The notes: generated from the letters alone by a model not told the origin. Counted from the first letter of the stretch, positions 48,901-56,819 are shown. The stretch is DNA of 64,000 nucleotides from Umezawaea sp049997955 (GCA_049997955.1 JAEBDY010000018.1:1-64000); one strand, 5' to 3'. A program made the numbers and translations.

Positions 48901-51900
48901 GCAGCAGCTCGTGCACGGGGAGCCCCGACACGGGCGCTTCGGTTCCCCGCCACGAGGTGAGCAGCTCCTCGTCGGCGGCACCGATCAGCGAGGACGCGCG
49001 GTGGTGCGCCGTGCCGTCCGCGACCATGGCGCGCAGGGCACGCAGGTGGCTGTCCCGAAGTCGGGTCACCTGGCCCGCGGTGAGGCCGTGGAGGGCGTAG
49101 GCGATCTCCAGGAGCAGACCGCCGGAACCCGGTTCGTGGCTGAAGGTCACGTCCAGGGGGAAGTTGGTGCGCGCGACGCCGGGGAGCACGGGGTCGGCCC
49201 CGGTCCGGTCGATCGTGCCGTCCGTGGCGATCCGCGCGATCCGGTGGAAGTTGTTGTAGGTGAAGTTCGACTCGAACAGCGGCTGGTCCCCGCCGAGTTC
49301 GCGCTGGAGCGCGGCCAGCGGATAACGGCGGTGCGGCAGCAGGTCCCGCTCGGCGCGGTGGACCGCGCGGGTGAGGTCCAGCCAGCTGCCCTCCGGCAGC
49401 CGCACCCGCAGGGGCACGGTGTTGAGGAACAGGCCGCGCGCCTCGGAGCCGTCGGTCTCCTCCAGCCGCCCGTTGGACGTCAGGCCCAGCAGCACGTCCG
49501 CCGAGCCGGTGACCGTGCTGAGCACCTTGAGGTGCGCGGCGAGCACGACCGTCTTGACCGGCACCGCGGCGCGGACGGCGAACTCCTCCAGTCCGCGGAG
49601 CAGGTCGCCCGGCAGCGGGGTGGTCAACGCCCCGTGCCCGGCGGTCTCGTCGCGGTCGTGCCGTTCACCGGGCACCGGGTCGCCCGCGAGGTCGGCGTCC
49701 CAGCGGGCGACCCGCCCGTCGGGGACCGCGGTGAGGCGGTCCCGCCAGAAGTCGTTGCTCTCCACCGAGTCCAGGGCCGCTCGTTCGGCGGCGACGAAGT
49801 CCCGGTAGGTGGAGCGGAGGGGCTCGACCGGGGGACGCTCACCGTCGAGCAGGCGGCGGTACCGGTCGGTGATCTCCGCGAGGGTGGAGACCATGCTCCA
49901 CCCGTCGAGGATGGCGTGGTGCTCGGTGGTGGTCCACTGGAAGGCGTTGTCGGACAGCACGTGCACGGCCATCCGGAACAGCGGCGCCTCGGACACGGTG
50001 AAGCGCGCGCCCTCCTCCTGCCGGACGTGCTCCAGCAGCGTCGCCCGCCGCTCCTCCTCCGCCGCCCGACGCAGGTCGACGACCGTGAACGGCACCTCGA
50101 CGCGGGTGTGCACCAGTTGCACCGGCTCGGCGAACCCCACCAGGTCGAAGGACGTGCGCAGCACCGGGTGCCGGGCCACGACCTGGTCGACGGCGGTCCG
50201 GAAGAGCGCCTCGTCGAAGCGTCCGGCCAGCCGCAGGGTCTCCACGTTGTGGTAGGCGTTGCGAGCGCGGTCGCGCTCCATCTCGTAGACCATGCCGACC
50301 TGCAACTGCGCCATCGGGTAGGCGTCGTCCAGCCCGTCCGGCAGCAGCGCGCGCTCGTCCTCGGCGATGAGGGAGAACGGGCGGGTCGCGCCGGGGGCGT
50401 CGGCCGCGGCGGGCGCCACGGTCTCGGCGAGTTCGGCGATCGTGGGGGCGCCGAGGAACTCCTGGAGCCCCACGGCGAACCCGGCGTCCCTGACCCTGCC
50501 GAGGATCTGGATGCTGCGGATGGAGTCGCCGCCCAGGTCGAAGTAGCCGTCGTGCCTGCCGACCCGGTCGACCCCCAGCACGCGGCGCCAGATGTCGGCG
50601 AGGAGGTTCTCCAGGTCCCCCCGCGGCGCGACGTAGCGCTGGTCGAGCACCGGGCGGTTCGCCGCGGGTTCGGGCAGCGCGCGGCGGTCCACCTTGCCCT
50701 GCGGGGTCAGGGGAAGCGCGTCCACCGTCACGAAGTGCCGCGGGATCATGTAGTCCGGCAGGCGTTCGCCGAGCCAGGCCCGCACCTCGTCGACGGGCGG
50801 CGCGGACTCCGCGCTCCCCGGCACGACGTAGGCCACCAGGTCGGCGCGCCCGCCGGGGTCGGTGTGGGTCGTGACGACGGCTTCGAGGACCCGCGGGTGG
50901 GTGGCGAGGACGTTCTCGACCTCGCCGGTCTCGATGCGGTAGCCGCGGATCTTGACCTGGGTGTCGGCCCGCCCCTGGTACTCCAGGCCACCTCGGGCGT
51001 TCCACCGGGCCAGGTCGCCGCTGCGGTACAGGCGGGCGCCGGGCACGCCGGACACGTGGTCCGGCACGAACCGCTGGGCGGTCAGCGCCGGGAGCCCGGT
51101 GTAGCCGCGGGCCAGGCCCGCGCCGGACACGTGCAGTTCGCCCGTGACGCCGACGGGGCACGGCATCCCGTACTGGTCCAGGACGTGGACGCCGAGGTCC
51201 GGCAGGGGGACGCCGACGGGGCTGACGTCGCCGTCGACGTGACCGGCGTCCAGTTCGAGGTAGGTGACGTGGACGGTGGTCTCGGTGATGCCGTACATGT
51301 TCACCAGCAGCGGCGCGGCGTAGCCGTGGCGGGACGCCCAGCGCCGCACCGACGGCCGGTGCAGGGCTTCGCCGCCGAACACCACGGCCCGCAGCGCGAG
51401 GTCGCCGCCCACGCGCTCGTCCGCGGTCTCGAACTGGCGGAACGCCGACGGCGTCTGGCTCAGGATCGTCACGGCCTCGTCGCGCACCAGCGCGTGGAAC
51501 GCCTCCACGTCCCGGCTCACCGCGTACGGCACCACGACGGCACGGCCGCCGGTCGTCAGCGCGCCCCACACCTCCCACACGGAGAAGTCGAACGCGAAGC
51601 TGTGGAACACCGACCACACGTCGTCCTGCCCGAAGGGCAGGTTCATCCGTGCACCCGCGATGAGCCGGGTCACGTTCCGGTGGGTCACCGTCGTCCCCTT
51701 GGGACGCCCGGTCGACCCCGACGTGAAGATCACGTAGCAGCCGTTGTCCGGATCGACCTCGGGCAGGGCGGTGCCGTCAACCTCGGTCGTGTCGTCGAGG
51801 TCGACCGACTGCCACGGTCCACTCGGGACAGTGGCGGCCGTCGCCGCGTGCACGACGACCAGCGGCGCGCCGACGTCCCGCAGCATGAACTCCAGGCGGT

Positions 51901-54900
51901 CGGCCGGGAACGCGGTGTCCAGCGGCACGTACACGCCACCGGCGCGCAGCACGGCCAGGCACGCCACCACGGTCTCCCAGGAGCGCTCCAGGAACACCCC
52001 GACGCACACCTCCGGGCCGACGCCGAGACGGCGCAGCCGGTGCGCGAGCAGGTCGGCGCGGTCCGTCAGCTCCCGGTAGGTGAGGGAGACGCCGTCGCAC
52101 GTCAGCGCGACCGAGTCGGGGCGCGCCGAGGTCGCGGCCGCCACCAGGTCGTGCACCGTCCTCGCGCCGGGCACGTCCAGCGCCGCGCGCGACCACTCCG
52201 CCAGCCGCCGCTCCTCCCGGCTCGCGAGGAGCACGGCCGTGGTGTGGCGCGAGGTGGGGTCGGCGGTCATCGCGCGGATCGCGCGCAGGTGGTGGTCGCG
52301 GAGCAGGACGGCCTGGTCGGGGGTGATCTTCCGGGTGTCGTACTCCAGCTCCAGGCGCAGCTCCGCCGAGCCCGCTTCGCGGCTGACCGAGACGAGCAGC
52401 GGGAAGCTGGTGCGGGCGGACCCGGACGACCCCTGGTCGGTGGAGTCAAGGTGCCACGCGCCGCCGCCGTCGGCCAGCCTGCCGAACTGGTGGAAGTCGT
52501 TGTGGACGAAGCCCGCCTCGAACAGCGACGCGCCACCGAGTTCGCGCTGGAGCGCGGACATCGGGTAGCGGCGGTGCGGCAGGACGTCCTGCTCCGCCCG
52601 GAGGACCGCGCGCGCGAGGTCCTGCCAGCTCCCATCCGGGAGCGCGACGCGGAACGGCAGCGTGTTGAGGAACAGACCGCGCACCTCGGCGCCGTCCGCC
52701 TCCTCCAGTCGGCCGTGGAAGGAGAGACCGGTCGTGACGTCGTGGCGGCCGGTGGCGGCGGCGAGCGCGCGGAGGTGCGCCGCGAGCACGGCCGTCTTGA
52801 ACGGGACCCCGGCGCGGCGCGCGAACACCTCGACGTCCGAGCGCAGCTCGGCGGACAGCGTGGTGACGAGCGAGCCGTCGCGGTCGTGGCGCTCGCCGGG
52901 AACGACGTCCCCGAGCACCTGCGACGTCCCGGACACCGACCAGCGGGGCAACGGGCTGCCGTCGCCGCCCGCCAGGAGGTCGCGCCAGTAGTCGCGGCTC
53001 GCGGGGTCGTTCAGGGCCGCGTGCTCGGCGGCGATGAAGTCGCGGTAGGTCGAGCGGAGCGGGACGGGCCGGGGGTCCTGTCCGGCGAGGAGCCCCTCGT
53101 AGGTCGTGCTGATCTCGGCGAGGGTGGAGGTCAGGCTCCAGCCGTCGAGGATGGCGTGGTGCTCGGTGACGGTCCACTGGAAAGCGTTGTCGGACAGCAC
53201 GTGCACGGTCATCCGGCACAGCGGGGCCGAGGCGAGGTCCAACGAGGTGCGCCGCTCGACGGCCAGGTGCTCGTCCACCGCCGCGCGCCACGCGTCCTCC
53301 GGAGTCCCGCGCAGGTCGACGACGACGAGCGGGATCTCGGCCGACGGCCACACCAGCTGCATCGGCGCGCTGAAGCGGCTCATGGCGAAGGAGGTGCGCA
53401 GGACGGGGTGCCGCGCGGTCACCCGCGCGAGCGCGGTGCGGAACGACGGCTCGTCGAACGCTCCGGTCAGCCGCAGGGTGTGGACGTTGTGGTACGGCTT
53501 GCGCTCCGGGTCGCGCTCCATCTCGTAGACCATGCCGACCTGGAGCTCCGCCATGGGGTAGGCGTCTTCCAGGCCCTCCGGCAGCAGTGCGCGGTCGTCG
53601 TCGGCGATCACGGAGAAGGGCTCGGACCGCGTGGTGGCGACGGTGGACTCCAGCGCGGTGGACTCCAGAGCGGCGGCCAGCCCCGCCGGGGTCGGGTTCG
53701 CCAGCATGGCGGCCAGGCTCGCGGCGAGTCCCGCCTCCCGCACCTCGCCGAGCACCTGGATGCTGCGGATGGAGTCGCCGCCCAGGTCGAAGAAGTTGTC
53801 GTGCCGACCGACCCGGTCCACGCCGAGCACCCCGGCCCAGATCCCGGCCAGCAGCTCCTCGATCGCGCCGACCGGCGGCACGAACTCCTGAGCCACGTCG
53901 GGGCGCGCCTCGTCCGGGTCGGGCAGCGCGCGGCGGTCCACCTTGGCGTTCGACGTGAGCGGCAGGGCGTCGAGGAACACGAACAGCCGCGGCACCATGT
54001 AGGTCGGCAGCCGCTCCCCCAGCCACGCCCGCAGCTCGCCGGTCGACGGGGCGGCCCCGTCCGCGACGAGGTAGGCGACCAGGTCGACGCCCGCCGAGGA
54101 GTTCGGCCGGGTCACCACGACGCAGTCCCGCAGGACGGGGTGGTCGCGCAGCGCGGCCTCGACCTCGCCGAGTTCGACGCGGTACCCGCGCACCTTGACC
54201 ATGTGGTCGACCCGGCCGAGGAACTCCACCCGGCCGTCCGGCGACCAGCGACCCTGGTCCCCGGTGCGGTACAGGCGTTCCCCGGCGCACACCGGGTGCG
54301 GCAGGAAGCGCTCCGCCGTCAGCCCCGACCGGCCGAGGTAGCCGCGCGCCAGGCACGGACCGGACACGCACAGCTCACCCGGAGTCCCCACCGGCACCGG
54401 CATCCCGGCGTCGTCGAGCACCCACACCTCGGTGTTCACCAGCGGGACGCCCAGCGGCAGCGGGCCTGCCGGGACGTCACCGCGGCGGAACGAGCCGCAC
54501 ACCGAGAACGTCGTGGTCTCCGTGGGCCCCCAGCAGTTGACGACCTCCAGGTCCGGACAGCGCTCCAGGATCCGCGCCACGTGCGCGGGCGAGACCGTCT
54601 CGCTGCCGGTCAGGACCCGGCGCAGGCCGTCGAACAGCCGCGGCTCGTGGTCCACCAGCAACGCGAACAACGACGCCGTCGCGTGCAGCACCGTCACACC
54701 CGACTCGGCGACCCACGCGGCGATCTCCTGGGGCCCGTAGCGCACCGCGGGCGCCAGCACGAGCCGCCCGCCCCCCACCAGCGGCGCCCACACCTCGAAC
54801 GTGGACACGTCGAAGGAGGCCGAGGCGATCTGGAGCAGGGTGTCGTCCGGCCGAACGGTCATGGTGTCGCCGCCGTGCAGCAGCTCGGTGACGTTGCGGT

Positions 54901-56812
54901 GCCGGGTGACGACGCCCTTCGGCTGTCCCGTCGACCCCGACGTGAAGATCACGTAGCAGCCGTTGTCCGGCCCCGCGCCGCCTTCGAGGTTCCCGCCGTC
55001 ACCCGGCACGGCCTCGTCGAGCGGGAGCACGCTCCACGGGCCGTCCGGGACGCTGCCTGCGGCGTCCCCGGCGGTGAGCACCAGCGGGGCCGCGGACCGG
55101 TCGAGCATGTACTCCAGGCGGGAAGCCGGGAAGGCGGGGTCGAGCGGCACGTACAGGCCGCCCGCCTTGAGGACCGCGAGCCAGCCGACGACCATCTCGA
55201 CGGACCGCTCGACGCACACGCCGACCGCGACGTCCGGCCCGACGCCGAGGTCGCGCAGCCGACGCGCCACCCGGTTCGCCCGCGCGTTCAGCTCCGCGTA
55301 GGTCACCGACTCCGTGCCGCACACCAGGGCCACCGCGTCCGGCGACGCCGCCACGCGTTCCTCGACCATCCGGTGCACCGGTGTCGACGGGACCTCGCCC
55401 GCCGTGGCGTTCCACGACTCCAGCACCGCGCGCTCGTCCGCGCCGAGCAGCGGCACCCACCGGTGCGCGGCGTCCGGCTCGGCCACCATCCCGGCCAGCA
55501 CCCGCAGGTGGTACCCGCGCAGGAGGGCGACCTGGGCGGCGGCCAACGTCCGCGCGTCGTACTCGACCTCCAGGTTCAGGCCCTCGCCGCCGGGCTGCCG
55601 GACGAACGCCGCGACCAGGGCGAAGTGCGTGCGCGCCACGTCGCCCGCGGGCACGTCGTCGCCCTCGGCCGGGATCTGCTGGAAGTCGGTGTAGACGAAG
55701 TTCGTCTCAAACAGCGGCGCGCCGCCGAGTTCGCGCTGCAACGCGCCCATGGGGTACCGGCGGTGCGGCAGCAGGTCGTTCTCGGCGTCGAAGACGGCCC
55801 GGACGAGGTCGCGCCAGCTGCCGTCCGGCACCCGGACGCGGAACGGCACGGTGTTGACGAACAGGCCGTACACGTCGGCGCCGCCGTCCTCCTCCAGCCT
55901 GCCGTTGGCGGTCAGCCCGACCACGACGTCCGCCGACCCGGTGACCAGGCTCATCGCCTTCACGTGCGCGGCCAGCAGCACCGCCTTCACCGGCACCCGG
56001 CACGACCGGGCCAGCTCGCGCAGCCGTGGCGGCAGGTCAGCGGGCAGCGGGGTCACCAGCGAGCCGTACCCGCGGTCCGCGTCGTGGGTGTGCCGCTCCC
56101 CCGACACGGGAACGGCGGCGGGCACCACCGGCCGGTCGGCGGGCCACCGCGGCAGGCGCCTGTCCGGCGGTTCGGCCAACCGGTCGCGCCAGAACCCGGT
56201 GCTCTCACTCGACTCCAGGGCCGCGCGCTCGGCGACGATGTAGTCCCGGTAGGTCGAGCGCGGCGGCGCGGTCACCGGTTCCCCGCCCGCGAGCAGGAGC
56301 CGGTAGGCGTCGGTGATCTCCGAGACGAGGGAGGCGAGGCTCCAGCCGTCGAGGATGGAGTGGTGCTCGGTGAACGTCCAGTGGAAGGCGTCGCCGGACA
56401 GCACGTGCACGCCCATGCGGCACAGCGGTGCCACCGCCACGTCCAGCGGTGTGCGCCGCTCGGCGTCCAGGTAGGCCGACAGCACCGCGGTCGCGTCCAG
56501 CCCGCGCAGGTCGACCACGGCGAGCGGGACCTCCGCGGTGTCGTGGACCAGCTGCATCGGCTCGCTGAACCCGACCAGCGCGAAGGAGGTGCGCAGGATC
56601 GGGTGCCTGGCGACGGCCCCGGCCACCGCGCGCCGGAAGCACCGCTCGTCGAACGGTCCGGCGACCCGCAGCGTGTGCACGTTGTGGTACGGCAGCCGTT
56701 CGGGGTCGCGCTCCATCTCGTAGACCATGCCGACCTGGAGTTCGGACATGGGGTACGCGTCCACGAGCCGGGGCGGGTCCTGCGTCGTCACCGAGTCTTC
56801 CGCTGTGCTCAT
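36917..56812 (-). CDS. Six-module NRPS with terminal thioesterase (modules 3-8)
   Basis: 6631 residues: six C-A-PCP modules then TE. PCP serines lie near 1014, 2097, 3173, 4218, 5270 and 6326; TE Ser near 6458 (GWSAGG). Modules 3 and 4 have GGDSI carriers; 5-8 have GGHSL. C3-C5 read HHxxLDGWS, C6-C8 HHxAIDEWS. By-eye A codes: A3 DVFHVTCTFK (unknown), A4 DFWSVGMVHK (Thr-like), A5 SDLDAGTVDK, A6 SDLDTGQVDK, A7 and A8 SDLDAGMVDK. The last four lack the canonical Asp235 yet keep two acids expected for a basic side chain. There are no epimerisation or methylation domains. The TE would hydrolyse or cyclise the product. ATG 56812 lies 7 bases after the previous stop; GTG 56833 in frame is an alternative. 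It continues the protein encoded at 56820-63323. Confidence 0.95.
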   Translation of the reverse strand: MSTAEDSVTTQDPPRLVDAYPMSELQVGMVYEMERDPERLPYHNVHTLRVAGPFDERCFRRAVAGAVARHPILRTSFALVGFSEPMQLVHDTAEVPLAVVDLRGLDATAVLSAYLDAERRTPLDVAVAPLCRMGVHVLSGDAFHWTFTEHHSILDGWSLASLVSEITDAYRLLLAGGEPVTAPPRSTYRDYIVAERAALESSESTGFWRDRLAEPPDRRLPRWPADRPVVPAAVPVSGERHTHDADRGYGSLVTPLPADLPPRLRELARSCRVPVKAVLLAAHVKAMSLVTGSADVVVGLTANGRLEEDGGADVYGLFVNTVPFRVRVPDGSWRDLVRAVFDAENDLLPHRRYPMGALQRELGGAPLFETNFVYTDFQQIPAEGDDVPAGDVARTHFALVAAFVRQPGGEGLNLEVEYDARTLAAAQVALLRGYHLRVLAGMVAEPDAAHRWVPLLGADERAVLESWNATAGEVPSTPVHRMVEERVAASPDAVALVCGTESVTYAELNARANRVARRLRDLGVGPDVAVGVCVERSVEMVVGWLAVLKAGGLYVPLDPAFPASRLEYMLDRSAAPLVLTAGDAAGSVPDGPWSVLPLDEAVPGDGGNLEGGAGPDNGCYVIFTSGSTGQPKGVVTRHRNVTELLHGGDTMTVRPDDTLLQIASASFDVSTFEVWAPLVGGGRLVLAPAVRYGPQEIAAWVAESGVTVLHATASLFALLVDHEPRLFDGLRRVLTGSETVSPAHVARILERCPDLEVVNCWGPTETTTFSVCGSFRRGDVPAGPLPLGVPLVNTEVWVLDDAGMPVPVGTPGELCVSGPCLARGYLGRSGLTAERFLPHPVCAGERLYRTGDQGRWSPDGRVEFLGRVDHMVKVRGYRVELGEVEAALRDHPVLRDCVVVTRPNSSAGVDLVAYLVADGAAPSTGELRAWLGERLPTYMVPRLFVFLDALPLTSNAKVDRRALPDPDEARPDVAQEFVPPVGAIEELLAGIWAGVLGVDRVGRHDNFFDLGGDSIRSIQVLGEVREAGLAASLAAMLANPTPAGLAAALESTALESTVATTRSEPFSVIADDDRALLPEGLEDAYPMAELQVGMVYEMERDPERKPYHNVHTLRLTGAFDEPSFRTALARVTARHPVLRTSFAMSRFSAPMQLVWPSAEIPLVVVDLRGTPEDAWRAAVDEHLAVERRTSLDLASAPLCRMTVHVLSDNAFQWTVTEHHAILDGWSLTSTLAEISTTYEGLLAGQDPRPVPLRSTYRDFIAAEHAALNDPASRDYWRDLLAGGDGSPLPRWSVSGTSQVLGDVVPGERHDRDGSLVTTLSAELRSDVEVFARRAGVPFKTAVLAAHLRALAAATGRHDVTTGLSFHGRLEEADGAEVRGLFLNTLPFRVALPDGSWQDLARAVLRAEQDVLPHRRYPMSALQRELGGASLFEAGFVHNDFHQFGRLADGGGAWHLDSTDQGSSGSARTSFPLLVSVSREAGSAELRLELEYDTRKITPDQAVLLRDHHLRAIRAMTADPTSRHTTAVLLASREERRLAEWSRAALDVPGARTVHDLVAAATSARPDSVALTCDGVSLTYRELTDRADLLAHRLRRLGVGPEVCVGVFLERSWETVVACLAVLRAGGVYVPLDTAFPADRLEFMLRDVGAPLVVVHAATAATVPSGPWQSVDLDDTTEVDGTALPEVDPDNGCYVIFTSGSTGRPKGTTVTHRNVTRLIAGARMNLPFGQDDVWSVFHSFAFDFSVWEVWGALTTGGRAVVVPYAVSRDVEAFHALVRDEAVTILSQTPSAFRQFETADERVGGDLALRAVVFGGEALHRPSVRRWASRHGYAAPLLVNMYGITETTVHVTYLELDAGHVDGDVSPVGVPLPDLGVHVLDQYGMPCPVGVTGELHVSGAGLARGYTGLPALTAQRFVPDHVSGVPGARLYRSGDLARWNARGGLEYQGRADTQVKIRGYRIETGEVENVLATHPRVLEAVVTTHTDPGGRADLVAYVVPGSAESAPPVDEVRAWLGERLPDYMIPRHFVTVDALPLTPQGKVDRRALPEPAANRPVLDQRYVAPRGDLENLLADIWRRVLGVDRVGRHDGYFDLGGDSIRSIQILGRVRDAGFAVGLQEFLGAPTIAELAETVAPAAADAPGATRPFSLIAEDERALLPDGLDDAYPMAQLQVGMVYEMERDRARNAYHNVETLRLAGRFDEALFRTAVDQVVARHPVLRTSFDLVGFAEPVQLVHTRVEVPFTVVDLRRAAEEERRATLLEHVRQEEGARFTVSEAPLFRMAVHVLSDNAFQWTTTEHHAILDGWSMVSTLAEITDRYRRLLDGERPPVEPLRSTYRDFVAAERAALDSVESNDFWRDRLTAVPDGRVARWDADLAGDPVPGERHDRDETAGHGALTTPLPGDLLRGLEEFAVRAAVPVKTVVLAAHLKVLSTVTGSADVLLGLTSNGRLEETDGSEARGLFLNTVPLRVRLPEGSWLDLTRAVHRAERDLLPHRRYPLAALQRELGGDQPLFESNFTYNNFHRIARIATDGTIDRTGADPVLPGVARTNFPLDVTFSHEPGSGGLLLEIAYALHGLTAGQVTRLRDSHLRALRAMVADGTAHHRASSLIGAADEELLTSWRGTEAPVSGLPVHELLRSRAASWPDAVAVESGDERLSFAELDTRSEVLARRLVATGVRRGDVVGLHLRPGFDALIAVWAVWKAGGAFLPLDPDLPVARLDVMVADAVPAVVVSREATVPGSWRTVSPDAADAVPDVDLPRVGARDLAYVMFTSGSTGRPKGVMVDHGNLANFAEGLLLPRFRVGGIATGQQARVLTGTSAFISDFFLEQVLPLLDGHRLLVLSGAEGRDPRHLVELAQDPARAVDVIDATTSQVQVMVEAGLLDAPHPPKLIAIGGEVCPPDLWDALRSRPGIAVHNTYGPAETAVDATFADLAAHESSVIGRPYGNVRVHLVDEALDQVPPGSVGEIVIGGAGVGRGYVRRPGATAAVFVPDPWGEPGARLYRTGDLGRYTVDGQIEFLGRGDHQVKILGQRVEPEEVEAVLRGHPGIEAAAVGAHRFGADGRLRLVAHLVAAGGGPLDQDDVRGYLADRLPAAAVPAVLVPVDALPMTAGGKLDRAALTVPDDVEGTLPRRDVVAPRTATEQRITAVWQALLGVSRVGVHDDFFALGGHSLLAIRLAMRISADLGADLPLHEVFARPTVAAQAELVDGRAATVAVAGIPRAEGRELPASHAQERQWFLWQLDPESSIYHVPWGYEVRGDLDTAVLDAAVAALVERHESLRTTVHTDDEGLVLQRVGPAEWGGLTALDAAEADLPALVEQAVRQPFDLGTGPVLRVTAWRTAPDRHVVLFVAHHIAIDEWSSDIFEQELWALYRAGGDPARAGLAPVDVRYADYAVWHRDLVERQSDEDLGYWRRTLEGAPPPWPHTRGQQAVSAAAAASHTVPAEPLAALDRVRAEVGATDFMVYLAVYCLLLARRSGERDVTVGVPVSGRAHADLAPVVGFFVNTLALRVVIHPEDDFVAHLERVREVVLGAFAHQEAPFEQVVRAVASDRAESANPLFHTMFSFAAGTGSTDRLADHAPADLALHDLPIEGSGNRFDLSLGATRTAEGLHLTLQLDTALFEAEVAGELVSSFADLLHAVGGSPGTTVAELLRASDDEQRRVAQWTGDLAPRASTTPVHETFRQRVGSWPEAVAVESGDERLTFAELDVRSDVLARRLVDAGVRRGDVVGLHLRPGVDAVVAVWAAWKSGGAFLPLDPELPPARLQVMAQDAAPAVVVSLSPATVPGSWPTLSPAGDDVPDVDLPRVGARDLAYVMFTSGSTGRPKGVMVDHGNLANYAEVLILPRMRQAGIAAGQQARVLTGTSAFISDFFLTQVLPLLDGHLLVVLAGVEQRDPRHLVELAQDPARSVDVIDVATSQVQVMVEAGLLDAPHPPRMITLGGEACPPDLWRAFRSHPDVVAHNQYGPTETTVDVTFANLQAHESPVIGRPYGNARVHLVDEHLHQVPPGSVGEIVIGGPGVGRGYVRRPGATAAVFVPDPFGEPGSRLYRTGDLGRYTVDGQIEFLGRNDHQVKIQGQRVEPEEVEAVLRGHSAIEAAAVSAHRSGANGRVRLVAHLVLAPGAVLDREQIREHLAGTLPAAAVPSVVVPVDALPMTVGGKLDRLALTAPDDVEAADVTAPRTVTEQRIAAAWRAVLGDAHIGVHEDFFTLGGHSLLAVRLAMRVRADLGVDLALHEVFAHPTIAGQAELIDRRAASTAVSGIPRVVREEGRDLPASHAQERQWFLWQLAPESSTYHVPWGYEVRGDLDVAAVGAAVETLVERHESFRTTLHVDDEGRVVQRVAAGWSGDLAVREVAEAELSGLVDREVRRPFDLGAGPVFRVTVWRIAPDRHVVLFVAHHVAIDEWSLDVVEQEFWALYRAGGDVAAAGLAPLTVSYADYAVWHRELVEGRADEDLAYWRRALDGTTSSWPHALGENAVPTAGELTHTVPADALTGLDRVRAQVGATDFMVYLAVYSLLLARQSGDREFTVGVPVSGRAHADLAPVVGFFVNTVALRVAVRPEDDFVAHLERVREVVLGAFAHQEAPFEQVVRAVAPDRAESANPLFRTMFSFTEGGHYADRLAHSAPSGLTVGELPLSGGNDRFDLSLSTTRTANGLHLNLEFGGQCFAAPAAQDLVTSFADLLHAVAGSPHTAVADFLRASRRDRERLAAWTGQTGDAVEHRVVHESFRERVGLWPDAVAVESGEERLSYKELDERSEVLARRLVAAGVRRGDVVGLHLLPGVTAVVAVWAAWKSGGAFLPLDPELPPAQLDVMVADASPTVVLSQDAATVPGSWPTLSPAGDDVPDAALPLVGARDLAYVMFTSGSTGRPKGVMVDHGNLANFAEVLILPRMRRAGLGVGGRCRVLTGTSAFISDFFLSQILPLLDGHRLVVLSGAEGRDPRHLVELAQDPARAVDLVDATTSQIQVMVEAGLLDAPHPPKLIAFGGEACPPDLWHALRAHPQVVAQNMYGPAETTVDVTFADLGEHASPVIGRPYGNARVHLVDSHLGLVPPGAVGEIVIGGPGVGRGYVRRPGATAAVFVPDPFGEPGSRLYRTGDLGRYTVDGQIEFLGRNDHQVKIQGQRVEPEGVEAVLRGHSAIEAAAVGAHRFGADGRLRLVAHLVVAQGAVLDRDGIRAHLAGLLPAAAIPTVLVPVDALPMTAGGKLDRKALTVPDDVGTQLFGRDVVAPRTVTERGIADAWRAVLGLAEVDVHEDFFAVGGHSLLAVRLAMRVRAELGADLALHEVFAHPTIAGQAELIDRSAAAGVVAGIPRVDRGAGRDLPASHAQERQWFLWQLAPESSTYHVPWGYEVRGDLDTTVLEAVVAALVERHESFRTTLHVDAEGRVVQRVGTAAWSGPVVRDAAEADLPGLVDREVRRPFDLSAGPVLRVTAWRTAPDRHVVLFVAHHVAIDEWSSDIFEQEFRALYRAGGDVEAAGLAPLAVSYADYAVWHRDLVERRADDDLAYWRQALDGAPAPWPRSPSSRGQGGVAAFEASSRTVPADAVTGLDRVRAQVGATDFMVYLAVYCLLLARRSGERDFTVGVPVSGRTHADLAPVVGFFVNTVALRVVVRPEDDFVAHLERVREVVLGAFAHQEAPFEQVVRAVAPDRAESANPLFRTMFSFTAGTGPSDRAADQASTDLVLRDLPIEGGADRFDLSLATTRTADGLDLSLALNTGLFEVGAAEDLVTSFAGLLDVVSGSPRIAVAELLRASDREQRRVAGWTGDTAAPVCATPVHELFRERAGLWPDAVAVESGEERLSFAELDAQSEVLARRLVAAGVRRGDVVGLHLRPGVDAVVAVWAAWKSGGAFLPLDPELPAARLDVMVADAVPAVVVSLDASTVPGSWTTLSPESDADVPEVDLPLVGARDLAYVMFTSGSTGRPKGVMVDHGGLANYAETLLLPRMRRAGLAVGGQARVLTGTSAFISDFFLTQVLPLLDGHLLLVVSGVDGRDPRHLVELAQDPARAVDVIDVATSQVQVMVEAGLLDAPHPPKLIAFGGEVCPPDLWQTFRAHPDVVAHNMYGPAEVTVDAAYADIGAHESSVIGRPYGNVRVHLVDEDLHQVPPGSPGEIVIGGPGVGRGYVRRPGATAAVFVPDPWGEPGSRLYRTGDLGRYTVDGQIEFLGRNDHQVKIQGQRVEPEEVEAVLRAHPAIDAAAVSAHRSGADGRLRLVAHLVPANGTALDRARIREHLLGRLPAAAVPTVLVTVDALPMTVGGKLDRKALTAPDDVDARLPRQDVVAPRNGTERRIADAWRAVLGVADVGVHDDFFALGGHSLLAIRLTMALSRDFAAEIPLAHLYTASTIADQAERIDELLARSGPAESRAVVPLGGVRGARPLVLVHPVGGTLFSYLDLLAEVAADFEAFGVQGGIGGEDSGATHLAGLAERYADELVPVLGDREPVVAGWSAGGVIAHALARALTDRGIRVHRLVLVDSDPRRIADVDAERLDIATLDALRGDVLDQGPAPLLRFEGADRLFVTLGVDPEAVAGLDGATAAALMAFWRDMFTGLVDHRPAAFDGPTDLVLASGEGGDLVAEAWRGLTGTLAVTHVDGDHFQLMRRPRVKAVADALRGSTAQTGD
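36950..50330 (-). repeat. Four tandem near-identical NRPS modules (5-8), about 3.1 kb each
   Basis: C-A-PCP units span roughly 47.2-50.3, 44.1-47.2, 41.0-44.1 and 37.8-40.9 kb and repeat with strong DNA identity. In the A-domain part, 41421-41628 and 44565-44772 differ at only about four of 208 bases. The C-domain opening is also nearly identical at about 40.74-40.83, 43.90-43.99 and 47.04-47.13 kb. Module 5 differs in having a C domain like those of modules 2-4. The pattern indicates recent duplication or gene conversion. Confidence 0.85.
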
Positions 56813-56819
56813 CGGGTCG

